64,000 nucleotides of DNA from Pempheris klunzingeri (taxonomy: Eukaryota; Chordata; Actinopteri; Acropomatiformes; Pempheridae): assembly GCF_042242105.1 (NCBI RefSeq), contig NC_092032.1, forward strand, positions 19,997,415 to 20,061,414, read 5' to 3'. How positions within the stretch are numbered: the stretch's first letter is position 1; each line of letters opens with the position of its first letter. The translations under genes were made by a program, and so were the position numbers. Below, piece by piece: positions 52,486 through 64,000 of the stretch. A model generated the notes under the pieces. The model ran no database searches, was not told the origin of the DNA, and was given only the letters and a program-made list of their open reading frames with translations.

Positions 52486-53164
52486 TAATACCTGCACATT
52501 TATACCCCAGTTAAGAAACTGTCGAAACTGTTGGGTTGATTTCAGCTCTCAGCTCAGGTGTTTTCTCTAATTTGTTGTATGAAGTTGGTTCAGGTGTGCA
52601 CAAGGTTTTAGTTTATGGTTTTAGCCTCTGTAGTCATAGCTTACTTTTACGAAAGTGGATCCTCTGTGTTCATTAATGTTTCAGAGCGGGAGTCTCGCTC
52701 TAGTGAGTGAGCAGAGCAGCAGGGTTGATCTAATGTAACGACTTCAGCCCTGTTTCTAAAAACTAAATAGTCCCTTACTAAAAAGCTTGAATTGGTTCTA
52801 ATGCTGCATCTACATTCCCTTATTTTATTTCCCCGTTTCCATAAAGTTCCTCTCAGCTCAGTTATTCATGTTCTCAAACTTGTGATCTGTGCTGAGTTGA
52901 GAAAAAAAGTCCTCTGGATGTAGTAGATATATGTAGTTTGGTCATTTTCTGGGTTCTTTTGTCATCAAAAGTGATCAAATTATTACATTTTCCTGTCAAA
53001 ATAGTTATAAATCAGGCATCAGAACCTGTGTGAGTCCTATTCCCTGACACAGTTTATAGATCCTGGACAAAATAATGTATATTTCATTCAATATTTCTAC
53101 TCGATATACGATATGATATGATATGACATATGTAAACATGTTATTTAATCACCTACATCGCCGT

Positions 53165-53475
53165 CAGACAGCCCTTTATGACGGGGAACTGAAGCTGTTC
53201 TCTCTTTCTCTTTGCTCGCTTCGAAGCCACCAGACTCCATTGACAAAAACAGTAATTTTACCTTGCATAACATTGCTGGTTGCTGATCTACTGCTGCCTC
53301 AATCGGTTGGTCTGTGTTGTTGTGTGACTTTGGTGTTTTAAATGGTTACTTTAGATCCAAACTAATGTGTTTTATTCCATTGAGCTAAAGCAGCAACTCC
53401 TGTGTCCTGTGAGCTAAAATCCCTGTTTTTGTGAATGGAGTCTGGTGTGTGTGCAGAGAGCGACATAACTACACA
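53165..53475. mobile_element. Foldback repeat copy H
   Basis: The left arm has 'gaagccaccagactccattg' and the right arm has 'gtgaatggagtctggtgtgt', inverted. The centre has 'ctactgctgcctcaatcgg' facing 'aaagcagcaactcctgtg'. It lies about 175 bases upstream of the slc7a14 coding-exon acceptor. Confidence 0.75.
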
Positions 53476-53785
53476 TCAAAGGGAAATATTGGAGTTTTTT
53501 GTCCACTACAGCTGCAGTTACTGTTACCGCTTCTGTACTTTTACTTCTAAAATTTAAATCTAGGAGTTTTTTTTTTTGTTGTTGTTGTATTATTGATGCT
53601 AAACGATTACTAAATGATCTGAATGCCTCCTCTCTCTCTTTTGTTCACAGAGTCGAGAACAGCAACAAAAAAACAAGAGGAGGAGATTCACAATGAAGGT
53701 GAAGGAATGATGGAGGGAGTGACAGAGAAAAGGTAGAAGGAGTCACAAACACGCTGACATAAACTGGTCATAAGGAAGGGCGGCG

Positions 53786-56700
53786 ATGGCGGCGTGGCTG
53801 GGCCGGGTGTCTTTGGGCGACGCCTGGTACAACATGTACTCCCGCCTGCTGAGAACCAAACCCGTGGGCTCCATGGCTCACAGCTCCGACGACCTCACCG
53901 AGCTCGGGGAAGGGTCGGCGGTGGGGCTCGCCAAGGTCCTGACCACTGTGGACCTGGTGTCGCTCGGGGTGGGCAGCTGCGTCGGCACGGGGATGTATGT
54001 GGTCGCCGGGATGGTTGCCAAGACGATGGCCGGGCCTGGGGTCATCCTGTCTTTTATTATTGCAGCGGTGGCGTCCATACTGTCAGGTGAGACAACAGAA
54101 CAGTTCTGAGTCAAGGGGTCGTCCACGCCGAGAAGGATAACGATATCTAAAAAATATATCGTTTTAAAAATGGCTCTCAGGCAATTGATTGGGAAACAAT
54201 GTCACTGGGATCACGTTCAAAGCAAAGACTGTATAAAGAAATGTTCATAGCTGATGCTGATGCAAAGTGAAGCCGATGTCTCCACTGGCTGCAAACAGGA
54301 GTCTGATTGGATGGAGGTCAATGAGAAGATGAGCCGAATTATATAAGAAGTGGATGTAGCCACCCCATTGGTGTGTGGACCGCCGTTTTGAAGCCTTGAG
54401 TTTCACTTTACGGGCGACGCCATCTTGGTTTTTTGGAACCAGAAATGACGTCTGATTGGTTAGTCACAACATAATCCCCTCTAAGAAAACCATTCCCTGC
54501 TTTATCACCCATTTTCCTCTGAATGGGACCATAATTTACTTCTCATTGACTTCCAAGATAAAATCAGCTGCACAAACATCCTTAAATATTCCCATTAAGG
54601 TTTCCTTAAAATGTTTACTTACATATTTAAGTTTTTTTTCCCCTTATCTTGGTCTTATACTTAGGGAATCCCTTAAACTGTTGTAAGACAGACCTTAGCG
54701 GCCAAAGTAAGGAAACAAATGTATGTAATGATGTATGTCTTAACTTAAATTAAGAAAACAAACACATCCCAAGAAGAGGAACGGCGACCGATGGTGACGC
54801 TCAACGACGAGTGGTTGATTCTGGGTGTCATACTTAAGGAGAAAACCTAAGGTGTTTTGTGCAACCAAGTTTGCTATATTTCCCATGAAAAGACCAAAAA
54901 ACAACAATGTGTTGGTCCGTCTATAGTGCACTTGTTGGGGACTATTTTCAGCGGCGGATGAATCCACATGTGGCGTCCTAGTAAGTATTTGGGGGCCAGC
55001 AGGACTGATCAGCTTAACTTACAATCCACCTGCTGTCTCATTAAACTGTGTGCGTATATGTGTGTGTATTTTATTTTCTTCAGGTGTGTGCTACGCAGAG
55101 TTTGGTGTCCGGGTCCCCAAGACCACCGGCTCGGCCTACACCTACAGCTACGTGACAGTCGGGGAGTTTGTGGCGTTTTTCATTGGCTGGAACTTGATCC
55201 TGGAGTATCTGATCGGCACGGCGGCGGGCGCCTCAGCTCTCAGCAGCATGTTCGACTCTCTGGCCAATCACAGCATCAGTAACTACATGATAACGCACCT
55301 GGGCACGCTCAGAGGACTCGGTCAGTACGTTTCTAGACAACAAGGGCACTTATACATTGTTTTTTCTTCACGTGTGTGATTTGTTTTGAGGTCTAAACGG
55401 AGGAATTATTCAGTTGTCTTTGGAAAAAGTGATCAACCAGAATCCAACGGTAAAGTAAAATCACTTCCAACGACTAATGTGTCAGGATTCATGTGACTAC
55501 GGTCCTTCTCACAGCAGAATCACCTTTATTGGCCAAGTTTGTACAAGCAAACAAGGAACTTCTCTCTCTATGTACAGTAATCAGACTAAAAAAGGAAAGA
55601 AACAAACTAGAACAATGTAAATACTCATAAATAGCAGTATATACAGTGGAGGTAGGTGTGGGACTATTGCACAGTGGTTCCTGAGACTAGTGAGGGTTCA
55701 TCAGGGTGACGGATGAAGGGTCTGCAGAGATGTTACCTGCCCTCCTCCTGACCCGATTGTCCTTTGCAGTCTGCGCCCGTCCTGTTTGGTGGCCGATCCA
55801 AACCAGACAGTGATGGAGGTGCAGAGAACAGACTGGATGATGGCGGAGTAGAAAGTGATCAGCAGCTCCTGTGGAAGGTTAAACTTCCTGAGCTGTCGCA
55901 GGAAGTACAACCTCATCAGGTCCCGAGAAATTGTGGATCCCGGAAACCTGAAGGTGTCCACAGTAGCCATGGTGTTGGGGGATTTCTCCTAAAGTCCACT
56001 GTCATCTCCACAGTCTTGAGCGGGTTCAGCTCCAGGTGGTTGTGACTACACCAGAACCAGGACCAGCTGTTCCCCCTCTTGTCTGTATGCAGACTCGTCA
56101 CAGGCCGATTACAGTGGTGTCGTCCGCGTGCTTCAGGAGTTTCACAGAAGAGGTGCAGTCATTGGTGTAGAGGGAGAAGAGCAGTGGGGAGAGGACGCAG
56201 CCCTGCGGGGTGCCAGTGCTGATGGACCAGGTGCTGGATGTGATGCTCCCCAGCCTCACCTGCTGCCTCCTGTCAGTCATGAAGCTAGATTAGCACTAAA
56301 CACAGTTGGCGTTCTTCACTCCAGTGCTTGAGGTTACAGAGTATTAAGGGTCTCGTTATCTCACTTCCTGTCATATTCACCATACAAACACCTAATTTCC
56401 TCATATTGTCCCAGGTAAGGGTGAGGACACGTACCCCGACCTGCTGGCCCTGTTTATCGCCCTGCTGGTCACAGTGATCATTGCGCTCGGCGTGCGTAAC
56501 TCCGTGGGCTTCAACAACGTCCTCAACGTGGTCAACCTGGTGGTCTGGGTCTTCATGATCATCGCCGGGCTCTTCTTCCTCTCCGTCAGCAACTGGGAGA
56601 GCGGCGACTTCCTGCCCTACGGCTGGTCAGGGGTGAGATCTCAGACCAATTGGGTCGCACGTGTTACTGACTGTAAAAGGAAATTAAGTGATCTTTCTTT

Positions 56701-59700
56701 GCTGATCAGGTGATGCAAGGTGCAGCGACTTGCTTCTACGCCTTCATCGGCTTCGACATCATCGCGACGACGGGAGAGGAGGCGAAAAACCCAAACACCT
56801 CCATCCCGTACGCCATCACCGCCTCACTGGTCACCTGCCTCACCGCCTACGTGTCGGTCAGTGCACAACAGTGTTGGTTTGCTTAAACATTCCTCTGAAT
56901 GTTCATCAGAGCTGCAAGATTTGGTTTTTCCTCTTGAACTTTGCATGGGAGCACGTAATACGACTCTAATGTGTGATAATAACATGCCAGTCATCACAAG
57001 TAGAGCCCACTGCTGTTTAGATTTAGAAAAAAGAAATGAAATGCTCTTTTGACAGCTGGTTAGTGTCTACTTGGTTGAGTTACTCATTCAGACACAAGAC
57101 TTTACAGGGACGTAAAAACACAATGAAAACAAGACACAGAAAGCATTAAAATTGCATGTAAAAGATGATAAAAATGGAAAATAAAAAGGTGAAAACATGC
57201 AAATAAATAGTTAAAGTTTAGTTTAAGAAAGTGCATTTAAAAAACAATACAGATTAAATAAAGTCATGTATCTCATTTATTGCAAAGCCGCAGTAAACAG
57301 TGATGTTTTAAGGTGTGTGTGTGTTCGGGAAGTGTTTCTAGAGCTCTTTTTAAAGTGCTTCATGCAAGACAGCTCATTAAAATCAACTAATTATAAAATC
57401 ATTATCAGAATCAGAAATACTTCATTTATTCTCACAGTTGCTCTCACACAGAGAAGCACGAGACAAATAAAGGACGTCCAATAAACTCAGTATTTATATA
57501 ATATATATAATAAATAAGATAAAATATAAAATGCACCAAAACCAAAACATTTTTCATTTAACCCATAAGAACCTCAGTGACAGATACTGAACTTCCTGGT
57601 GCAGTCATGTGACCCAGTGAGCATTTCCAAAATGTTGGTCAGCCTGATTAACACCTGTGACTCAACCAGCTGATGTTAAATATCTTTTTTGTCATTAAAA
57701 GGTGAGTTTCAAACTATTTAATAATTCTATTACTGTCCTAGAGTCTCCTAGAGTGCTCTTTAATCCAGGAGTCCTGAATCTGCCCACCTCTCCTCTGTGC
57801 AGGTGAGTGTGATCCTCACTCTCATGGTTCCCTACGACCTGATCGACGGCTCGGCTCCTCTCATGGAGATGTTTGCGGTGCACGGCTTCCTGTGGGGGAA
57901 GTACACCGTGGCTGTGGGCTCCATAGCCGGACTCACCGTCTCCCTGCTGGGCTCTTTGTTCCCCATGCCCAGAGTCATCTACGCCATGGCCCGGGACGGA
58001 CTGCTGTTCAGGTGAGGAGGCTTGAGACACACAGCTGAGGCCTTTACACACTGTAACTCTGTACAACATAGAGAGGCGAAGTCTCTCCTCTCCCCTTGGG
58101 CCCCACGGGACTTTATTTCAATCTGTACAGCAGAAAAATAATGTTTTGATTTGGTTTAATCTGTCCAATTGTGTATTTTCGCAGTTTTATGCTTCAACAG
58201 TTTGATGACGACTTTCTTGACTACATGATCATTTAAACTGACAAACACTTCAATTCAGACACAATGGCAACACTAAGTGAAGGTGCTGCAGCCAGAGGAC
58301 TGTAGTATAACCATCAGTTCCTTTATCTGGGCAGGATATGCTGCAGACATATTTTGTCTTACACTAGCTTTATGCTTGACAACAAGGAGGATCCAGGATC
58401 CTGCAGCGTAGCCCTCAGAGTCATTTTCTGACAGCAAACAAGTTGGAAGTTGAAACAAAGACGTCTTCCGTAGACTGTTGAAGCTACTGTTTTGGATTTG
58501 ATGTGCAAAACTCGACCTTAATCGCACGATAAAGACGCATCTGCTGTGTGAAGGATGAGGTCCAGTTTAACTGTGATTGATGTGTCTGCAGGTTCTTGTC
58601 ACAAGTGTCTGCGCTCACACACACTCCCACCGTGGCGTGTGTGGTGTCGGGGTGCTTGGCCGCCCTCCTCGCTCTGCTGGTGAGCCTCAGGGACCTGATC
58701 GAGATGATGTCCATCGGCACCCTGCTGGCCTACACTCTGGTCAGCGTGTGCGTGCTCTTGCTGCGCTACCAGCCCGACGAACAGACCGACACGCACCAGT
58801 TCAGCGTGGACGTGGACGTGGCCGAAGCCCTGAAGCACCACGACGACGGGGCTGTCCCCAACAAGGACGACCAGATGCTGATCGGAGGCTCGGGCGGCGA
58901 TGGATCGTCGTCCTACCACGCTGGCAGGACTGAGGGAGAAGGTGACGACTCTGATTTCCACACAGGCAATGCCTCGTTGCTGAAAAGGCTTCTGGGAGGT
59001 CATTACTACACCCTGCGGCTCCGGCTGGGAATGCCCGACGCATCAGCCCGGCCCACCCCGGCCACCGGCCGCACGGTGACCCGATGCACACTCCTCCTCT
59101 TCTTCACGTCCTTCTTCCTCTGGTCCACCGTTATATTTGGCGTGGAGCGGGGAACAGGCGTCTCAGCGGTGTTTTCAGGCCTCATGGCCACACTGATGGC
59201 GGGCTCCGTGGTGAAGCTTTTAATCACGATCATACAGCAGCCAGAGAGCGGGAGGAGCCTGCCCTACATGGCGCCCTGCGTGCCCTTCGTCCCCGCGGCG
59301 GCCATATTGGTCAACAGCTACCTCATGCTTAAGCTGTCTCCACTCACCTGGGCCAGGTTCACCATCTGGTGCATCATAGGTGAGATGAAACCGTCGTGAT
59401 TATGGGTTTCAAATGCAGCATTAAATAAGAAATAATACATGAAAATGTGCCTTTAAAATAGAAAATAATAAATAAATAAAGGAGGAAACACTTGTAGTGA
59501 CCACGTCTGTCCAGGTCAAACTGATCAATTGAGTTACTCAAACTGATTAACTGGTTATCAAGATAATCGGTGATTAATAGTTATAATGAAACTAAATGAT
59601 TAAACTCTGCAGCTTTAATTGTGATTTAACTCTTAACCAATAGTTTTTTGTTCAGTAGACATTTAAAAAGTATTTTCTGTCGCCTTGGTATAGATTTAGT

Positions 59701-61351
59701 TATTTACACTTGTATCTACATTTAATAGAGTTGAATTTAATTTACAACCAGTAAGCGAGATCTTGATTTAAAATCTATCACAATAAACGATTAGAATATC
59801 TAAAATAATATATGATTATTAGGAGTGATTCAGTTTTAATTGTAATGTACTAAAATAACATACATGGCTGAGTTTGAAGCGTGAGAACTCCTTTATTGAT
59901 CATAATAACACACAATGCTAAGACACTTTCTATTTTAGCAACAGAAACAAACACTTCTGGTGTGTGTGCTCAGACCAGTTGAATTTAATTAGTTAATTTG
60001 CTTTAGAATCGATATTTTCAGGTGATGAGTTCCCTGTAAGATGTGTTCATTGAGTCGTGACGTTTGAATTCGGAGTGTCCGTCATGATTAGCTGCTCCCG
60101 TACGAGTGGGCCTCAAAGATGAGACACTACTTTACAATACAGCCCTTTAGGAGACGAAGAGTTAAAAGACAATGTGATGCTGGCTTGCTGAGTGTGGCTA
60201 GCAGTGTTAGCACCAGCAGCCCACAGGCTAACGCCCAGGCGAGCGGTCGGAAACCACATGCTCACATTTTGCAGAACGAAATACCAAGCTGGTTGTTACA
60301 AGATGTCGTCTTTGTTCGTTGCATAACTTGACCAGCGTTGTGCGTTAAATATTAATAATTACTTTAATCGACTAGTATAGTTTGGTATTAGAGTTTTTGC
60401 CTCTGATTGGTTAGGTTTAGGCAGTACCCACCTCTGATGACTCCTCCTCTTCCTGGTCTATCTTCCTCTAAACGAACATCCTGCTGTGCTGAAGAAGACT
60501 GTAAACTAGAGAGTGAGAGCAGAAATGTTCACTGAGCTGATAAATCAGGAGAGAAGTCGGCTCATTTTCCTCATTGACTTCCATCCAATCAGACTTAGTG
60601 GAGTCGCATCAGGATGAAATTGAGTTACCAACTTCTTGTTGCTGCTTTAAAAAGCCTGTGAACACATGACGCGTATTGATGAATGGATGATTGAGGGAAA
60701 CTGTGAACTAGACGTAGAAAGTAGAAAACTGGGAGTAGCTCTAGATGCCTCCTCTTTTGTTTAGAGAACATATTGTACGCCCTGACTGCTCTCTGTCAGA
60801 TATGCAGTTGGTTGGCAGATGGCGAAGTGAGGGAAGAGTTTCCCACCGTCTGGGATTGATGAAGGTTGATAAAACTCTCCAGCTGGACAGTTTCAGTCTC
60901 ACATCTCTACCTGCTGGCTCACTGTCTGTATTCAGCGCTCACCTTGCGTCCGTCCACAGGTTTGCTGATCTACGGTTGTTATGGAGTGTGGCACAGCACG
61001 CTGGAGCTTAAAGCCCGGGAGGAGCAGGCGCACGCCAGCTCCTACCAGCGCTACGACGACCACCTCGACGACACCTTCTCCCCCGACGACAACATTTACC
61101 CCCAGGACCGGGACGAGAGACCCTACCAGGGCTGGTCCGCCCCGGAGGAGAGGGGATACAACTACCAGCAGCACGACCCGTCCCGGCAGGAGAACCAGTA
61201 TGACGACCAGGATGGGGAGCAGCATCAGTACCAGTGTGAGGATAACGGCGACCAGCAGGGATACCAGTCCGGACCAGGAGGCCAGTATGCGAGCAGAGGC
61301 AGCAGAGGAAGGACCAATCACGGGTTTGACGTTGGTGAAGAGGAGGACTGA
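53786..61351 (+). CDS. slc7a14: Solute carrier family 7 member 14 (lysosomal amino-acid transporter-like)
   Basis: Seven coding exons join in frame: 53786-54086, 55084-55320, 56415-56632, 56710-56856, 57803-58011, 58592-59379, 60960-61351 (763 residues; human ~771). Multiple hydrophobic segments fit the 14-helix APC/CAT fold. The sequence is nearly identical to human around '[14 protein letters not shown]', '[20 protein letters not shown]', '[20 protein letters not shown]' and '[16 protein letters not shown]'. The long sixth exon holds a variable hydrophilic loop followed by '[20 protein letters not shown]'. The cytosolic C-tail (~115 residues) is rich in Asp, Gln and Tyr and diverges from human. 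The human protein is placed in lysosomes, is linked to retinal degeneration, and has been reported to move GABA into lysosomes. The exon with the ATG has an acceptor before 53651, and its leader carries two short upstream ORFs. Confidence 0.95.
55515..56285 (-). mobile_element. 5'-truncated non-LTR retrotransposon (Rex1/L2-like LINE)
   Basis: The minus strand in slc7a14 intron 2 encodes, in broken frames, reverse-transcriptase pieces: '[20 protein letters not shown]', then 'HADDTTVIG' (the YADD-type active site, here HADD). Further along come '[17 protein letters not shown]' and '[20 protein letters not shown]' with '[18 protein letters not shown]'. The 3' end reads '...ggccaataaaggtgattctg', a typical tail for this clade. 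The 5' part of the RT and the endonuclease are missing, so it is a dead, 5'-truncated copy. The clade assignment is from motif memory. Confidence 0.8.
56857..57802 (+). other. slc7a14 intron 4, repeat remnants
   Basis: No exon. 57100-57260 resembles the A-rich 3' fragments of teleost retroelements seen at 47524-47660 and 50585-50720. 'atcagaatcagaaatacttc' at ~57403 resembles another LINE 3' end. Confidence 0.4.
59380..60959 (+). other. slc7a14 last intron
   Basis: 1.6 kb without a recognised gene. The block 60500-60640 carries the 'cattgacttccatccaatcag' wording also found (inverted) at 3985-4020 and 54300-54330, marking another dispersed repeat. Confidence 0.45.
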
Positions 61352-63114
61352 ACAGCGCACGTTTCCTGCTCCTCCAAACGGAAAAAGATCTGAAATTAAG
61401 AAAGTGCCTTCCACATTAAACAATCTCCAAAACAAGCAAAGTCATATTACAACATTTAGTGAACCCCTCCCACTGGAAGCAGGTAGGGGAGTGGATACGA
61501 CGGACACCTCCCATCACAGATGTTTCACTGAACAAGAGCAGTCGTTTCTTTTTCCCGGTTACAGTGAATCTCCACCGATATCTGTGCTGCAGCCTGGTTC
61601 TTACGATGCTGCAATTCAAGACGTCCTTCAGTAAAAAAAAAAGGGAAAATCTTGAGCTTCTCCTCTTCCTCCAAACTTTAAATCAGTTTCAAAGTGATAA
61701 ATGATCCCCTGTCTTCTGTTCATGTCCTGATCAACGCGACAACAGTGTTTTCTGGGGATCTAATTCAATGCAGGTCTGTTTTAGGAACTGTGAGAAGTTT
61801 GAATTAGTCCCTAAATGAACGTTCCTCACCATCTTCTCTGCATCATTCGCTTGATGCATATTCTTTGTTTTATGCACGCGTTACTGGATCAAACATTAAA
61901 GGCTTAATAAATCAGTCAAAACGTGCATCTAGGTGCAGTTAGAACTCACAGTTCTCCTCTAACCTTGAGTCTCAAGACCAAACTTGTAGAATAGCTCCAC
62001 CCAGCACGCATTTTCTTCTGAAAGTTTGTCGTCTCCACTTCCTGTGGCCGCTCTGAAATCCTTCAGTGAGGTTTTATGAAGCCCTGAAAGCTCCTTTTGT
62101 GTTTGTTGTCCTTGTTTGAGTGAATGGTGTTTACAGTTTGGTGTCGTGTTGCAGGAATAAATGTCTCATTTTGAGCGAAATCATTTATTCTGAGACTCTT
62201 AATTATTTAAAAACTTTTATTACTTGTATCACCAGCCATCAATCTTGATACATATTGGTTATAATGTGAATAAGACGAGTCTAAAACTGCAAAAAGTGAT
62301 AGTTATCGGTACATAACTCAATTTATCTGTGTGAGCAGGCAATCTCTTCGTTCAACTAAACACCTGAATACTTCAGGTCATATTTTGCACACGTACGGAG
62401 CCCCAAAGTCTCTAAAGTGGATAGTTTGTGTACAAACTGTTTTCTTTTATTCATTTATTTTGCAGTGTATTTCTACTTTTAGTCTCATTTTTCTTCTACA
62501 ATCAATGTCCTCATTAGTATTATATTAATTATTAAGTTAATATATTAGATAATTTACTATATTATAGTGAATTATCTCATCTCTTGTCTATCTCGTCCTC
62601 TCGTTAAGATACTAAGTCATTATTTGAGAAAATATTTATCATTATTTTGAGAAAGTTTCTCATTATCTGAAGAATTTTTCTCATAATTTTGAGAGTTTCT
62701 CATATTTTGAAATAATAAGTCATTATTCAAGAAAGTATTTCAAGAAATGTTTTGTGAGTTCCTCATTTTGAGTTTCTCACACTTTAGAGATCCTTGACAA
62801 TCAGTACAAGATCAATATTCATATTCTATGTGGAGACACGTATGAATTTACAGCAAATTATTTATTATCACAAGATTTAAAAAAGAAACACCTCTTCTGG
62901 ACTTTAGGGGCTCCGTGGAAACGTCTCCATGCTATTAAAAGTAAACTAACAGGACAGGAGCTGATCAGTACATACAGGCAACAGTTTTGAAATCATGTAA
63001 AACAACAAAGAAGACAAACAAAGTGAGAAGCTCCTGGCTCACATTTAGTAAATCAGCTAAATGTAAGAAGACTGAGATCTAGTCTGCACAGCTGGGCCCA
63101 AATGAACCCCGGCT
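61352..63114. other. Convergent slc7a14/cldn11 3' region
   Basis: slc7a14 candidate poly(A) signals AATAAA occur at ~61906 and 62156-62161. A minus-strand AATAAA (TTTATT at 62861-62866) suits cldn11. Between them, 62590-62780 is a degenerate tandem stretch of 'tcattattttgagaaagtttc'-like units. Confidence 0.5.
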
Positions 63115-63374
63115 TCACACTCGTGCGCTCTTGGCGTGGTTGGCGGGGGGGTCCAGCGGCGTGGCCGTGCCCCCCTGTCTGGAGTAGTAGAAGCTGTTCT
63201 CCCTGCTCGGGGTCCCGGGGTCGGCGCCGTGGCAACACAAGATCACGGAGCCGCCCAGGAGACAGAGAGCGGAGCCGACCCAGCCGGCGTACAGGGAGAA
63301 GCCGAAGGACATGAGACCCTCTACTTGGTGAGCGCCGACGGGGAACCAGACGGTCGATATGATGCCGCACACAG
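63115..63374 (-). CDS. cldn11: Claudin-11, last coding exon (partial gene)
   Basis: The exon begins after an acceptor (CCCAG) at 63374 and ends at the TGA 63115-63117. It encodes about 86 residues. It includes the end of the third helix region ('STVWFPV'), the fourth transmembrane span ('FSLYAGWVGSALCLLGG', 'VILCC') and the cytosolic tail ending 'NHAKSARV'. The last residues resemble the human PDZ-binding end 'THAKSAHV', and 'FYYS' matches 'FYYT'. Claudin-11 forms parallel tight-junction strands in myelin and Sertoli cells. The first exon(s) lie past the right edge. Fish can have two cldn11 copies; which one this is cannot be decided here. Confidence 0.9.
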
Positions 63375-63599
63375 CTGGGAAGAAGGCGGAGGAGTTACAG
63401 AGGAGAGGTATTGTGTTTTTCATGAGTATCTGTGTCTATGAGGGCGGCGGTATCCGTCTGGCTGTCCGCCCCTGAGGTTGTTGACAGGAAGTACCTGTCT
63501 CATCCCACAGGAAGCAGAACAGTCTGACAGATGAACCCAGTCAGGATGAGGCCTGGTCTGACAGACCGTGACCCTGCTTCCACCCCTCCTTCCTCCTGC

Positions 63600-64000
63600 A
63601 AGCAGTACTGTAAATCCTGAAACTACTGCCCCAAATAAACTACTGCCCCAAATCTGTCCTGTAAAACTAGAACTACTGTCCCCAAACCTAAACTCCTGTC
63701 CTAAAACCTAAACTACTGTCCCAAAACCTAAACTACTGTCCCCAAATCTGTCCTGTAAAACCCAAACCTGTCCTCTAAAACTAGAACTACTGTCCCCAAA
63801 CCTAAACTACTGTCCTAAAACCTAAACTACTGTCCTAAAACCTAAACTACTGTCCCCAAACCTAAACTACTGTCCCCAAACCCAAACTACTGTCCTAAAA
63901 CCTAAACTACTGTCCCCAAACCCAAACTACTGTCCTAAAACCTAAACTACTGTCCCCAAACCCAAACTACTGTCCTAAAACCTAAACTACTGTCCCCAAA
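63600..64000. repeat. 20-base minisatellite with 40-base higher-order units
   Basis: About twenty tandem copies of cctaaactactgtccccaaa and variants run to the right edge, in the cldn11 intron. The left part is irregular. From 63861 two variants alternate: type A ends 'gtccccaaa' and type B starts 'ccc' and ends 'gtcctaaaa'. They give three 40-base AB units and a final A. The array is cut by the window end. Confidence 0.9.

Noticed and set aside
58599-59003. 134-codon minus-strand frame rich in Val/His/Gln
   Set aside because: It is antisense to the longest slc7a14 exon, which is conserved in the sense frame.
60981-61634. 217-codon open frame at the slc7a14 3' end
   Set aside because: It is out of frame with the transporter; its Thr/Arg-rich composition is a shadow of the Asp/Gln-rich tail.

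Overview
This is vertebrate nuclear DNA, almost certainly from a ray-finned (teleost) fish. Genes are split into many short exons with GT/AG borders. Introns and intergenic DNA are short: about eight protein genes fit in 64 kb. The flanks hold dense (CA)n/(TG)n microsatellites and several dispersed non-autonomous repeat families. No bacterial operon, CRISPR array, rRNA or tRNA gene was seen.

Gene order, left to right: ~1-7.9 kb no recognised gene; mynn (+, BTB-zinc finger transcription factor, ~7.95-16.3 kb); lrrc34 (+, 19.1-22.3 kb); lrrc31 (-, 23.7-30.4 kb); eif2s3 (-, eIF2 gamma, 31.9-37.9 kb); eif5a2 (+, 40.06-44.9 kb); rpl22l1 (+, 46.5-48.5 kb); slc7a14 (+, coding 53.8-61.35 kb, probable promoter at 49.7 kb); and the last exon of cldn11 (-, 63.1-63.4 kb), whose other exons lie beyond the right edge. 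From general knowledge, MYNN, LRRC34, LRRC31, CLDN11, SLC7A14, RPL22L1 and EIF5A2 share human 3q26, so this is conserved synteny. eif2s3, X-linked in mammals, is the exception and sits between lrrc31 and eif5a2. All eight gene calls rest on reading the spliced exons. Seven complete coding models close in frame: mynn 724, lrrc34 401, lrrc31 574, eif2s3 472, eif5a2 156, rpl22l1 131 and slc7a14 763 residues.

The middle is a compact translation block (eif2s3, eif5a2 and rpl22l1 within ~17 kb). eif5a2 and rpl22l1 have pyrimidine-tract (TOP-like) starts and eif2s3 has a YY1-like element over its start codon. The left part pairs a zinc-finger regulator with lrrc34, which has a consensus ciliary X-box just upstream of its ATG.

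The most unusual structural signal is a foldback (palindromic) repeat family with about eight copies here. One copy just downstream of the lrrc34 stop codon has two arms of 133 bases that are exactly identical in inverted orientation. If transcribed in the lrrc34 3' UTR it would form a perfect long RNA hairpin. Other points worth a second look are TG/CA tracts directly abutting splice sites in four genes, RG-rich tracts and a non-standard zinc finger in Mynn, a 20/40-base higher-order minisatellite in a cldn11 intron, and a 5'-truncated Rex1/L2-like LINE in slc7a14. I did not find a convincing wholly new gene system.
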